Part shown: positions 34,301 through 45,536 of the stretch, piece after piece
Position numbering within the stretch: the first letter of the stretch is position 1
Layout: every line of letters starts with the position of its first letter
Assembly: GCA_910574455.1 (NCBI GenBank)
Contig: CAJSYZ010000006.1
Location: 1,687,376-1,751,375, forward strand
Length of the DNA: 64,000 nt
Source: Trichaptum fuscoviolaceum
Lineage: Eukaryota > Basidiomycota > Agaricomycetes > Hymenochaetales > Trichaptaceae
Direction of reading: 5' to 3'
Translations under genes and position numbers: made by a program
The notes under the pieces: model-generated
The model's database searches: none
Told to the model about the DNA's origin: nothing
The model's input: the letters and a program-made list of their open reading frames with translations, nothing else

Positions 34301-37300
34301 ACGCTACGTATGCGAAGCAGGTCCGCCGAGAGCACCCTTCGACCAAGATTGTGCACTTCCTCCCACTGGACCCAATGCGCAAAGCCCAGAATATCAATAC
34401 GTCGAACAGATGATCATTTCGAACTTCATAGATCAGCTTCTTGTGCCCACAAGCATTCCCATAATAGCCGACTCAGCCTAATTACAGCAAAGTGTCCTCG
34501 ATAGCCGAGGAGGCAGGAAACTTCGTACACTTGTTCAACGCCCTGGACCTAATTGTCACCTCGTCTAAACTTATGGTTCATGACGCGACATTCTTCTCCT
34601 TCGTTGGCGCCATGACTTATCTGGACACGCGGAGCCCACGTGAAATGATGGTATTATCGATATCTTAAAGATGTTGACCTCAGGAAATCATTGACCACTT
34701 TATATTACATTCACTTACAGAGTCGCTCGAGTTGTTGCAGAAGCAAGCCATGTATAAGAAGAACTCCGTGCCTTCGATTGCTTGGATTAGCGCCAGGCCC
34801 CATTTCCATGTCAACCATCTGAACTTCGGACTGAAGGACAGCGCTACGTCAGACTGTCTAGAGTTACTCGAGTACTTGGATTCATCTCTCATGCAGCGGT
34901 TACGAAGACGCTTCGAGTCTAATGCACATTACCTGGAACCGAAGAGAACAAACTCTGCATTTCAAAAAGCAGTCTCTCACAATCGACCACTCTATACTGT
35001 GTTTGCCGCTGCATCGAATAATACCATTATTCGGACGGGCATATGTAGGAAGTAAGGAACCTCACTCGGCAATGACCTTCTCGTGTGCTATCAAGGACCT
35101 AACACTAATACGTACTTATTGAATCTTAGGCGCCCGACACCCAACCCTCTATTGGTCCAGGTAGCGCTAAAGCTGGTTCAGATTATCTGGTCTGAACAGG
35201 TACGTACTTGGTTATGTCATTTTGTGATATACAGACCGAAGGCCGCATAGATCTCCGATTCCCGAGGACGACTTTTCTTCATTCCATACTCCCGACCAAG
35301 CTTCGTTTGCGGCTTCTGTAAGAGGATCTTTGATCTCAGCTTGCAAGAGCGTACTTCGCTTTCCCTCGTAACTGCTCTACTTGCTCTTGGCCGGTATCGA
35401 TATTTGCCAGCGGACAGAGATCATCATATATTTACACCAGAATCACTCTTAGTGCATGTAGGAGGTACCAAATTATGCTTACCCGCGAAAACACCACGGG
35501 CACGCACGCAGTATGACCGAACCCGAATCTTGCGCACCACTCGATTCAACCTGACACGAGGATCGGGCTGCAACTCGATTTTATGTGTTTAGAGGTTTCA
35601 ATGTCGACTGCACCTATTCTTCCCAACTCGGCCAAACTCTATCATTCGAAAGGATTCAACACTGCCCCTACTTGACTTGAGGATCTGCATGGAGATGTTA
35701 TTCATCCCTTGTGTAATATACACATACATAAATTTTGTAAGTGAATGGTGATGAGAAAGCGAAGGAAGATCCTGAAATTAATTCTCATGTCCTGAGGCCG
35801 CAGGTTTCCGATCCCAGTGAAAGGTCCTTTGGTCTCTTGTATGTACATTTTCAATAAGGAACCTTGAAACCGAATTAATTACAAGACTTTTTTCAGGACA
35901 TTGTCGACTTTGATGCGCGGCCATTAATTGTCCATTGGTCTTACAGGGCGTTATCGTGTAGTGATCCTTCGGCTTCTGGATGCCTAAACACGAGGCTCTG
36001 TCGGTAGTTTATCTGGCTCTGTGTTCTTGATCAAGGTCCCATTTAGGCGAGATTCGTGTCGGCCTTGCGTCGTTCGAACAGAAGGCAGGACAGCATGCAC
36101 TGCATACGCCGAAATCCATCGTACTCCACGGACATACCAGCTATCACAGCGCTTGCGAAGGTACCGTCAGCCCTCACAGACCTTCTCGATCACCTCGATG
36201 CACAGGATAATCTCGGAAGGTATATTAATGTGAGCCGCGAAGGTTTCGGGATGACGTTCAATTCCAGACGTCGGTGCATCCCTCCGCAGAATGGACATGG
36301 CCAGATCTTCAACGCCGCTCCGCGAGACAAAGCTTTAGCAGCCTTCATTGATACCTCGTGTGCGTACCTTTTGCATGTGCTCGCAGCGCAGGTTTTCCGA
36401 GACGAAATTTACCTTCTGGTGAGAAGTCCGTGTTCCAAGGCGCATCGGAAGTCCTTGAAAATACTAAAATAGGGGACGGTAGTAATCCTGGCGGTCCGTT
36501 GCGGTCCGCCGCCGAATGATGAAGAAATGACGAAAAGCTAAAACCTTCAAGTATAATAATCGCTAGTACCTTACTGTACCCGCGGAGCGCTGGGCCTCGG
36601 CGACATCCAGCTAGGGTACACGAAGAGGAATGCCCGGTGCGATGGAAGACCGTAGAGATGATGGTAAAGGTTGTTTCTTCTCCAGATCTAACTACATGTG
36701 CTGGCCTAAGGTGCTAATTAAATGGCTGGCTGTCCCTTCCAGGCTGCGTGTCTATGAGCGAAGTCTCTTTTCTTCTTCTAGGGATCTATTGAATCAGGCA
36801 CGTGTTGCTCTAAATGGCGCCAGATTGAGGCGTCCCAGGCTATCTCGCACAGGGCAAGTTCGATAGTCAGGAGCTTCTGTTCTGTCCGATTGAACGGCTG
36901 TGCCCCTTCAAGTTGCAATGCCCAGAGCGCAAGCGAACATCGGAAAACATAATATAATGACCTTGGTTCGAATGTGGGTTCCAATACCAAATGCTGCAAT
37001 CTTACTGTCTCGACACTCAGGCTAGGAGATCGCTGATCTCGATGACCATGTGCTGAGACTCAATATCTAGAACAGGCACACGATTGATGGAGGTCACTTT
37101 TGGGCGCTGTGCGTATCCTTCGAAATGCACACGTTCTACGCAGACGCAACCCGCCGAGCAAATCATTGACCATCCGCGCATCTCGGACTGATAGCCCTGC
37201 TTTGCCATGCCTTCATCACCTTCGCTTCAGTACCTTCATGGGGATCTCGCAACAAAAGTAATACAAATCTCGGGCCCATCTCTCATCGTGCAGTGCTTGA

Positions 37301-40021
37301 TCATGGAAGTTTTCATTGCTCCCTTGGCATCTCACATCACACATGGAAATCCTCTACGTCATAGAGCTAGGAGAAGTGCTCGTTGTACGGGTAACGCCTA
37401 GCGCAGGTAGCCGACCTTCACTGCCTTTTAATATATCAAAACTTGAACACCAATCATGGAAGTCTTGGGGTATGAGGCCAAACTATCGGACGACTACTAT
37501 CTTGTTCTAGACGGTATTCCCGTTGCTTGATCGATATATCGGGTTTTCCTAGGTCGCAAATCATACTTCCCGATCTCAGTCGTAATGGATTCATTTTCGA
37601 ACATCCCAAGAAGAAGCCCGGATTTATACGGTCAAACGCCTAACCCAAGCTCGAGACATTTCTTCTAAGATTCTGTTTGCTACATATCTCTATCAGGTAT
37701 CTACATATATACCTATGGAGTATCTTGTCGTGGTCCAACATTAACAAATGGCAAATGGTGCTCGGTGAGTTCGGGACAGATATGCCTCTTACGACATTCG
37801 ACTGACTTGCTTCGCTGCATTAAGTTAAGCAATAGTAGTGTGGAGATTCAAGCGAAGTTCCTCGCCATGGGAGCGAGTGAGTAGGTATAGGAAGTTATTG
37901 CCGAAGGATCAATGCTTCAATTCTTAGAGTTTGATGTTGAGCAAAGTCGTGCAATACGGTAAAGTCATCCTGTCTCAAAAAACGTTGTATGTACTCAGAC
38001 TATGATTTACAGTTCATAGAAACCACTCACATATGTACCTATCCGCAAGTCTGCAATGGACGGCGCTGCTGCTGACCAGTGCTACCCCCTCGCAGATCTC
38101 GTCAAACCTTCAAGTATGAATAACCGGTACCAGCGCTTGTGTTATTTTGGCATCAACTGGTACTAAGCTTTAGACGCATTTGGTGCATCCAAAATTAACA
38201 GGCCTCTAACGCCACACCTGCGGGCAGCTTCGCGCAGGAACTGCTTCCTCTGCCTTCTCAGCTGGTTGCCTCCGCCCATATCCGTTTCTCATCCGCGACA
38301 AGAGTGGCCGTAGTATCGCGAAGCTCATTCGGTAGCCGTGCCCCTGCTATAGCTTAACCTGTCATTCGGCCGAGCTTCGCCTTCCTTCCCCCTCACTTCT
38401 GTTCTATGCTGTCTGGGCTATCCTTCGTTCCTATGTTCCTCTTCGCAAAGCATTGGCTGATGCCTTTCGTCCGCGGAGCGGAGGTAATATCCCGTCGCCG
38501 GTCGCTGAACTCGGCCATCCTTCAGCCCCATCTGCGTCTTTCGCGCAATGAAGAGTCCGGAGGATGTACGAAGCACGCTATGCAGCGAGCTTCGTCCTGC
38601 TTCCCAGGCCGACCTCTTGCCACGTCTACGTACAGTGGCCAACTTTGCATTAAACCTCTACGGGACCTGTCCATTCTCCTACTCTCATCGCGCTCCATTC
38701 GAATCCATCTTAGGCAGCGGGTGTCCTAGAAAATGGCTGTGCGGATGCTCTCCAGATCTATCAGCAACGACATCCCTTGTATAGCCCTTCCATACACTAT
38801 CTCTCCGATCATATGCTTCTACCCGACTGATAACTTGCCTTACGGTGCCCTTGAAGCATCCGCGGAACTCGTCTCTTATTGGAGCTAACATATGGAGGAA
38901 ATGAAAGTAGCAGTGCCTCAACGCTTCAATTTCAAGATTCAGACTAATCAATGCAGGCTGAGTTTATATTTGCTCTGTAGTTGTCAATTGCGCCAATGTA
39001 CGAATCACACAGTTACACGACGTCTCTACCCTGTGCTTCAATTCATAGATTCGACCTTCAAGTCTCATTCATTATCATCCGCTTTTCGAAGAGAAGAATC
39101 TTATGAAGAGATCGAACTTTTGGATCTTGGGGTTCCGATTTTATCGTCTTCTTTAACTGAAAGGCGGCGATAGCTAATATTGATAGTGAAAATGATAAAT
39201 GAAATGATCCTAATTAACTGGGGGCGCCGAGATAATAAGAAAATGAGAGTCCGTCGTGTGGTAGACGGAAGTACCGATATGTCCGCAAAGTCATTTTATG
39301 TCCGAGTGTTCACCGAGATAAGCTGCTGATCGACAGGACAGGCACCAAACTCGGACAACGTGCTGAATGCGGCCCTGCAGATCCATATCTCTGCATTCTG
39401 AAGCCTACAGCAATGGAAATCTGGATCTCTGGCCTGAAATTGAGAATGGTTATCCTTCCCCGGAGTTGTGACTATTGGTTCCTATTCGTCGCTACGTGAG
39501 ATTAGATACTCGACTTGACCCTTCACCGCCATTTATTGGGGTAAGCCAATGCGCGGAGTCTAATTGGCATGGATGCAGCAACGGTAGGTAGAAAAGACAG
39601 TGAAAGGCCAAGGTTCTACGCACTTCGACGAATTTCGTGCGCGAGCTCGGTCTGGACGAGACCGCACTGTGACAAAATGGAGCGTAGACAATGCCATACG
39701 ATGGCGTGCTCGACAGCCTGAGTGATGTCAGTCAGTCGATCATCGAGTATCACAAATAGCTTAGGAGATAAATCATGGGCTTGCGATTGGGCAATAGATA
39801 AACCGGAAGACATAGAAATCCGCTAACGTGTTTAACGCCACCCAAGCCCTGTACAAAATCCATAGAGCAATCGGAAGTTATCGGTCGACGGGTTTCATTA
39901 GATAAGACGATATGCCGGCGGTACACAAACTTTAGCCTGTTTGCAGATCTTATCACGAAGTCTAGATGCTCAGATTGAGGATTATACACACACTCGAAGT
40001 TGGAGACCTAGAGTCCTCAAT
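28317..40021. other. 11.7 kb gene desert with degraded reading frames
   Basis: No intact gene is recognised. The first ~1 kb (28317-29400) is the likely promoter and leader of the Zn2Cys6 gene. 30590-30690 is strikingly GC- and CpG-rich. At 30751 an ATG is followed by a textbook-looking 30-base pyrimidine-rich GT...AG segment, and an open frame runs at about 30880-31156, but no domain is seen. Broken frames with protein-like composition occur at 34269-34481, about 34500-34660, 34732-35055 and 36056-36472. No terminal repeats, reverse transcriptase, transposase or integrase motif was found by eye. The region may be an old, heavily mutated insertion or a lost gene cluster. Confidence 0.5.
34269..35055 (+). 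pseudogene. Possible gene remnant of unknown family
   Basis: Three neighbouring plus-strand open pieces have protein-like composition: 34269-34481 (PTGPNAQSPEYQYVEQMIIS), about 34500-34660 (AGNFVHLFNALDLIVTSS, then HDATFFSFVGAMTYLD) and 34732-35055 (CLELLEYLDSSLMQRLRRRF). They are separated by stops and frame changes, and only some junctions could be introns. No family is recognised. This may be a broken gene or an exon series that could not be joined. Low confidence. Confidence 0.25.
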
Positions 40022-42802
40022 CTACTCCAGTTGCATGCCATCGGTCGACTGGCTTTCGTTATCTCGCGTATCTGCTGTTGACGCTTCGTCGTCGTTCACT
40101 GATATGACAGACATGGACCTGCTCGGGCCTCGTATCGTCGACGTGGACTCGATCGACGTGTCGGAACTCAACTTTCGCGACCTCGGAGGAGTGTGACTGA
40201 TGATACTCTGGTATGACGCACGTAAGCGTGCAGCTGTCTCCGGCGCTGCAAATTCAAGTGCGTCAATGAAACGCTGGTTAGCTGCCTCGCAGTTGTCCTG
40301 GGAGTAAACTAGTCAATGATGGCTCTCATGACTCAGGTGTTTCCTGCATACCTTGAACGTTCTCGGCCATTCTGACTTAACGTCATGCTCTTCTGTTTCC
40401 CGACTGTAGATGAGCATATACGGCCCAGCGCCGAGGTGCAACCCGGTGCTGTCAGTCAATACTAACTCCTCTGAAACCTTAATCTCGTGTGTTGATAGCT
40501 GCAGTAATGGAAGCTGTGTTACCGTATTGCTTACCTCTACCACGCTGTAATCCTGGGTCTTCCACCATTTGCCATTGTGCTGGACAAAGGAATATATATG
40601 ATTTCGTCCAAATAAACCGTCATGGACTAAGACTGCTCTCAGATCGTACTGAGATAAAAGGTTTAAGCCAAGTATGTAGCATTGGAGGAGCGAGATGCTT
40701 ACGCGATGATTACGAAGAGCCGGGTCGTCGAAAACCTTCTCGCACAATGTTCGTAGACGTGAGATCTGAGTGTCGAGCGCTGGAGTGTGGTTTAATGTAC
40801 TGAAACACTTATTAATGCTTCACAAAACCTACCTTGAATTTCATTTTCTACTTGCGTCAGGATCTTACGTAGATCCATCGCAGCGCTCTTAACCTCTTCA
40901 CCACGAGTCGGAGTTCCATCCCTCGAGGCGACGTTCTCAAAGTAGTATACAGCCGACGTAAGAGACTTTATAGTATCTTTGCCCTATATTTTGGTCAAGA
41001 TTAAATATTGGACTGAGAAGTATAATAAAGATAGCTTTTACTTTGAAATTTGTAATATCGGTTTTCTTGTCTGTTAACTCCTTTATCTGCTTTTGCATTT
41101 CTTTCCGCAATGCGCGCTTTTCATCAGCAAGCGCCACGCTTTCACGCAAAAATTGGTCGAGGTACACATGCTTTGGATAGCGGAAGGGATGTGCATCCGC
41201 TTGGACCTGGGATACTGGCCCGACGGCTTGAATGTGAGATCCTTGAGACTGCCGGATGAGATGGAATGCGACGACCTCTGAGGGTGCGACAAGTGACTGG
41301 GGACGCATAACAAGCCCTGAGATGTTGGCTGAATCTTCCTTTCCATCTAGCCCTAGCTGTCTAGATAAACAAGACAGCAGGTCGTTCCCCTCCTCTGTGC
41401 CACGCACATCGACCTTGACGCAAGCGATATCTGGGGAGGAAATGGGAAGCGGCGTGTCAAGTCCAAGTGCGTTAGGTGATACATCCTCTGCGGAAAGTGA
41501 TACATTTGTTGGAGCATATCGCAGATGGAATAGCCTTGGTAATGTTACTCTGCTGCTGGTTTCGTCATGTAAAGGGACACTCACCGATCCCACTGCCCGG
41601 AAGACAACGATCTAGCCTCTTGAGCTTTGTCTTCAATCGCACGGACGATGAAGGTGTAGAAGTCTGTTCCGGTAGTTCAGTTTGTAACTTAAACGGCCGG
41701 AATACAATAGGCTGACCGTCCGACAGATCGCCAGGGCTCTCCGACGCGCTATTCGCCCTTTTCCCTGGATATATAGCAGATATCTCGTGTAAGGAGCTGT
41801 CGATACTGATGTCGGTCATGATGGTGTTATCCATGAACGTAAAGATAAAGCTTATGTGGGCTGCAAGGCACTCTGGAAAGAGTCAGCAAGTCTTCGCAGA
41901 ACAACATCCCAGCGCACCTATATCGTCCGTGGCTATGCCACTTTCGAACCTTGGTTGCCATGAAGCCAGCTGTTCTCGGACTTGGGGAACATGATAAAGA
42001 GCATGAATAACAAGGGTGGTAAAATACAGTTCTGTCATGCTCGTCCGCAGCGCAACAGGACTGCGAGCGATCAACAATATAACTCACGCATTGCAGAGAT
42101 CACTCACTGGTCCGACTGAAGAATCCTGTCTTCTGGAGGCAGTTCCTCGAACTTGTCTTCGAGAAAGCTAGTGCTAAGGCTTGCTTCGATCGCTCGGCTC
42201 AGTGACTGTTCTTCTTGTGTTTGAGCATCCGTCAGAGTAGTACCTGCAGGAACCTAACAGATGATAAACACCAACATTTCTCGAAGGCATATAAAACAAC
42301 GTTACATTCGAAGGTACTACCGCCCAATTTGGATCTGGTGCTCGTGTACTTGGTCCGAAGACAGCTTGACTCTGGCTTTCATTTTCAAGAGACAATGCGA
42401 GGGCCTGATGAAGTTCCGGGTCATAGTCTCCAGTCAGGTCAATGACTTCCTTCTCTTTTTTACCTTCTGCGTGTGCAAGTCAGCAAGCTCTGGGAGCACA
42501 AGTGCAATTGACAGACCATCTGGAGGACATGGAGTGTTTGTTCGCTGAGGCGCGTTCAAAGCACCGCTGCTACTTCCGCTGGCCTGAGAATTGTAGTTCA
42601 CTTGCGATATTGGGCCCTTCTGCCAGCTCGACAGCGCACTCTCGCCTGTGTCGCCTTCGATAATGGCAGCTGCAGCTTGATTGAGATCACCTCCGAACTT
42701 CTTAAGAACTCGTCGAGCAACGTCCGCATCAAAGCTTTCGCCCATCATTCCATGAAGCAGTTCCAAGCTTTCATTTTCGTTTGGTATGTTTCCGACGGAC
42801 AT
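40022..42802 (-). CDS. USP-like ubiquitin carboxyl-terminal hydrolase homologue, probably inactive (UBA-like, UIM, UCH)
   Basis: The start MSVGNIPNENESLELLHGMM (ATG 42800-42802) opens a UBA-like helix bundle (ADVARRVLKKFGGDLNQAAA). A ubiquitin-interacting motif follows (EEQSLSRAIEASL, about 42185-42225), then a divergent USP domain. The order matches animal USP25/28. At the place of the catalytic Cys box (about 41960-42045) the sequence reads RPVALRTSMTELYFTT, then LVIHALYHVPQVREQL. The usual GNTCWFNSVIQSLFHLPEFR pattern is thus recognisable only from its second half, and the Cys is replaced. The His box near 40620 reads GRNHIYSFVQHNGKWWKTQDY, then LGAGPYMLIYSR. A coiled-coil (ADEKRALRKEMQKQIKELTD) interrupts the domain near 41090, and the tail is Ser/Thr/Asp-rich, ending STDGMQLE. 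Many introns; stop at 40022-40024. Divergent from the RSC7 gene. Confidence 0.78.
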
Positions 42803-42935
42803 AATGGACTTAGAAAGGTTGCCAGAGAGCTCAAGGAGGTTTACACGTGATGGTTAGAGTATAAGAGTGTCGCCGTAGCAAACGCGTCGCGTAAAGTCCC
42901 TTTTCCTTCTTTCTCCACCCTCAACCGAAACACAT
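42803..42935. promoter_or_regulatory. Shared divergent promoter, USP-like / RSC7 genes
   Basis: Only 133 bases separate the two start codons, so both promoters must lie here or overlap the first exons. A pyrimidine-rich run precedes the plus-strand ATG (cccttttccttctttctcc, 42897-42915). No TATA box was seen. Confidence 0.6.
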
Positions 42936-44589
42936 ATGCGTGGATCAGGAGCCAAGATTATTATAAAGCCTCGACGCTCACGACAAGCGGAATTATCGCA
43001 AGAACCAGAGTCTGAACCGTCCGAAAACGCATCAGAACAAGAGGACGCAGAACAACCCGAGGAAGACGTGATCAACGACGACGATGAATCTCAGAAAGAT
43101 GCTGACGAAAATGTCTCTGACGACAATGATGGTGCTGTAGAAACTGTACGAATGCCTCGCGGTCGTGGCAGACCAAGAGGTAGACCTCCAGGTCGGGGTG
43201 TTGGACGACCTCGAGGGCGACCGAGAGGCAGTGGTCGAGGAAGAGGTCGAGGTCGTGGCCGGGGAAGCTCTTTAACACTAAAGTTATCTCGACGTGGTGC
43301 AGACAGCGAGGGCGACACTGGTGTCGAGGGCGAGGATAGCCAAGGCGCAACACCAGCGGTGGAGGATGAGGCCATTGCTGGCGGGAAACCGTATAGGATT
43401 GTGCAGGACAAGGTATATATTCTCGAGAATGATGAGCTCGTCACAGAGGAGGATGAGAAGGGGAACACCAAGATTGATGAGCATGGCAATCTACTTGGAG
43501 GTTTGTAGATCCTGCTTTCTCTTCGTTCTTTTGCTGAGAGATTGTAGGTCGAGTTTTCCGAGCACAAACGTTTATTCTTCCAAATCGACACCCGGAGAGA
43601 AGATACATGCTTGCCATTGATGCAGCTCGCACATCAGGCTTTCGCGATTCGCTGTACTACTTCCGTCGCAACCCTCTGGCTTTGAAACTCAACGCATCTC
43701 AAGTAGAGAAGGACTATCTTATAGAGCAGGGGAAGCTCGGAGGTCACCTTCGTACAAGAAGTGTGACGCTCATCACCGCTCGGAGCGCGTACAAGCTGCA
43801 TGGCGCAAAGACCATCGTTGGTGAGTTATGAGCTAAGTATCACTCATTCTCAAACTGAGAGATCAAACAGGCGGAAGACTAGTTGTTGATGACTACTACG
43901 AGGACAAGGCTCTTGCAGATATAACGGAACGTGGCTTGAAGGCCGGTGATCCTGTCGAAGAGCTCATTGAGCAACAGCAGCAAGCTGTTGCCGAAGCGTC
44001 GGGCGCTGGGAAGGATCGAAGTGTCGGCAACAAAAATGAGCGGTCTGGTCTAGGTATCTACAGGACAGGTGGACCAACGACTGTCTTTGGTGGAATGGGC
44101 CTCGGCCCTTTCAGCGACGGACCGATTAATGTGGCGAAGAAAGCGATGTTGAACCGCGAGGGTGTTACAGAAGAGAATTGGATGTTCGCGATGGCCGAGC
44201 GCACCAGAGAAGCGAACGAGGAATGGACAAAGGGAAGGAAAGAAGCCTTCCGCCCATGTGGTGGACTGGTCGACAACGATGACGACGGAATACATCCACT
44301 TGGAGTGTTTGAACCTCACTCGTATCTTGTGCAATGTGCGTGGTGTCTTCTTCTTTGCAAAATCTCAGCTCACTCCCTATTAGATCGTAATGACACCCAG
44401 CCAACTCGGGCTCGGTGGGAGTGCCTTCCGGATTCGAAAGACAAACGCCGAGTACTAGGTGGTTCCAAGGTCGGCAACGGAGCTTGGGCTTTGGCTTGGG
44501 TAGACACTGTGATGGAGTTGCCTATATCCGAAGACGAAGAAACGAAGGCAAGACAGGCGCTTTCACGGACTGCAAACTTCTTTGCGTGA
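42936..44589 (+). CDS. RSC7/SWP82-type chromatin remodelling complex subunit with AT-hooks
   Basis: Four exons join exactly: 42936-43500, 43548-43820, 43871-44335 and 44384-44589, making 502 residues. The N-terminal ~75 residues are acidic (SQEPESEPSENASEQED). Residues ~74-110 are an uninterrupted Gly/Arg/Pro tract containing several AT-hook cores (GRPRGRP), encoded at 43155-43270. The CRC_subunit (PF08624) domain follows: GGKPYRIVQDKVYILENDE, TKIDEHGNLLGGRVFR, AQTFILPNRHPERRYMLAID, FRDSLYYFRRNPLALKLNAS, QVEKDYLIEQGKL and RSVTLITARSAYKLHGAKTI. Yeast Rsc7 (Npl6) and Swp82 are accessory subunits of the RSC and SWI/SNF remodellers. Basidiomycetes usually have a single protein of this type, so it may serve either complex. 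Nuclear. Confidence 0.9.
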
Positions 44590-45536
44590 GAGCTTGTTAT
44601 ATCTTTTGTTTGCGTTAAGTTATCCCGTGTCCACCCTTTCCCTGTTCTTCGTATTGTGTATCATCACTGCAGTCAACATACCGCTTCTTCTGAGAAATTA
44701 ATACACTAATAACAAACAACCCTTCAATACGAACAATCGCGGCTAATGCATGTGCGTTGGAACTTGGGATTGGATGCAGATGTAAAGGTAACGATTTATT
44801 TTTATTGGTGTACAGTAAATTTATCATGGATTATATCATTATCTCTAGGACGAGCACTGTCTTAATGACATCTGCCAGTGTTGACAAGGACCTTCTCTCT
44901 TCTACGCCCTACCGCACACAAGTACGAGGTAGCAGGATTTTTCTCTCGAACATTGAGGATCCTGCTGAGCCTAACCTACATACATGTACACTACGAAGAT
45001 ACCGATCAATGCTGGTGCCTTTGTGGCCTTTGACGGTTGTTCGTCTTGGGAGACTCGGACGCCTACTTAGCACCCGATTTATGACCTTGAAAGTCGAAAG
45101 CTAATGCTATACCTACTGTAGTGGTTTGTGTCTTAAGTTCTATGAGCATTATTCGGATAAGTGGCACAGAGATCAGATAACTTGAACTTATTGTAATTTG
45201 TATGGCCTCTGTCTTTTGAGTATACGACATCCCATGCTATGTAGATTTATGAAATTTAGTTAGTGGACTCAAGCCTGCCACTGGCAAGTGTGACTGCCTG
45301 TCCATTTGTGATATCTAGCACGTGCCTGTTGTTCGTTTCAAGTTGTGACTGACCTCATAATGTCACGCGTGTCGACTTCAAGTTGCTTCAAGTTGCTTGT
45401 AACTGATTCCGCGTATCTGCTTTTGACCACATATACTCTAGAAAGTCCTCAACCCATCTATATCCTCTTTCGACCTCCGAGTCCTCATAAAGCATTCTTG
45501 TGGAAGACAAGACATACGGAAAATAACGACGGGGCC
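44590..45536. other. Intergenic region before the second duplication arm
   Basis: About 0.95 kb. It holds 3' sequence of the RSC7 gene and upstream sequence of the F-box copy. From about 45420 on, weak similarity with the minus strand upstream of F-box copy 1 begins (actctagaaagtcc / actatagaaagcca). A direct repeat of gcttcaagtt occurs at 45382-45402. No gene was recognised; the frame 44757-45104 is not convincing. Confidence 0.45.

Noticed and set aside
35800..35840. tRNA T-arm-like stretch (gcaggtttccgatcccag)
   Set aside because: No matching acceptor, D or anticodon arms could be folded around it.
31150..40000. Search for retrotransposon or DNA transposon motifs, terminal repeats or target-site duplications
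   Set aside because: No reverse transcriptase, integrase, RNase H or transposase motif and no long terminal repeats could be recognised by eye.
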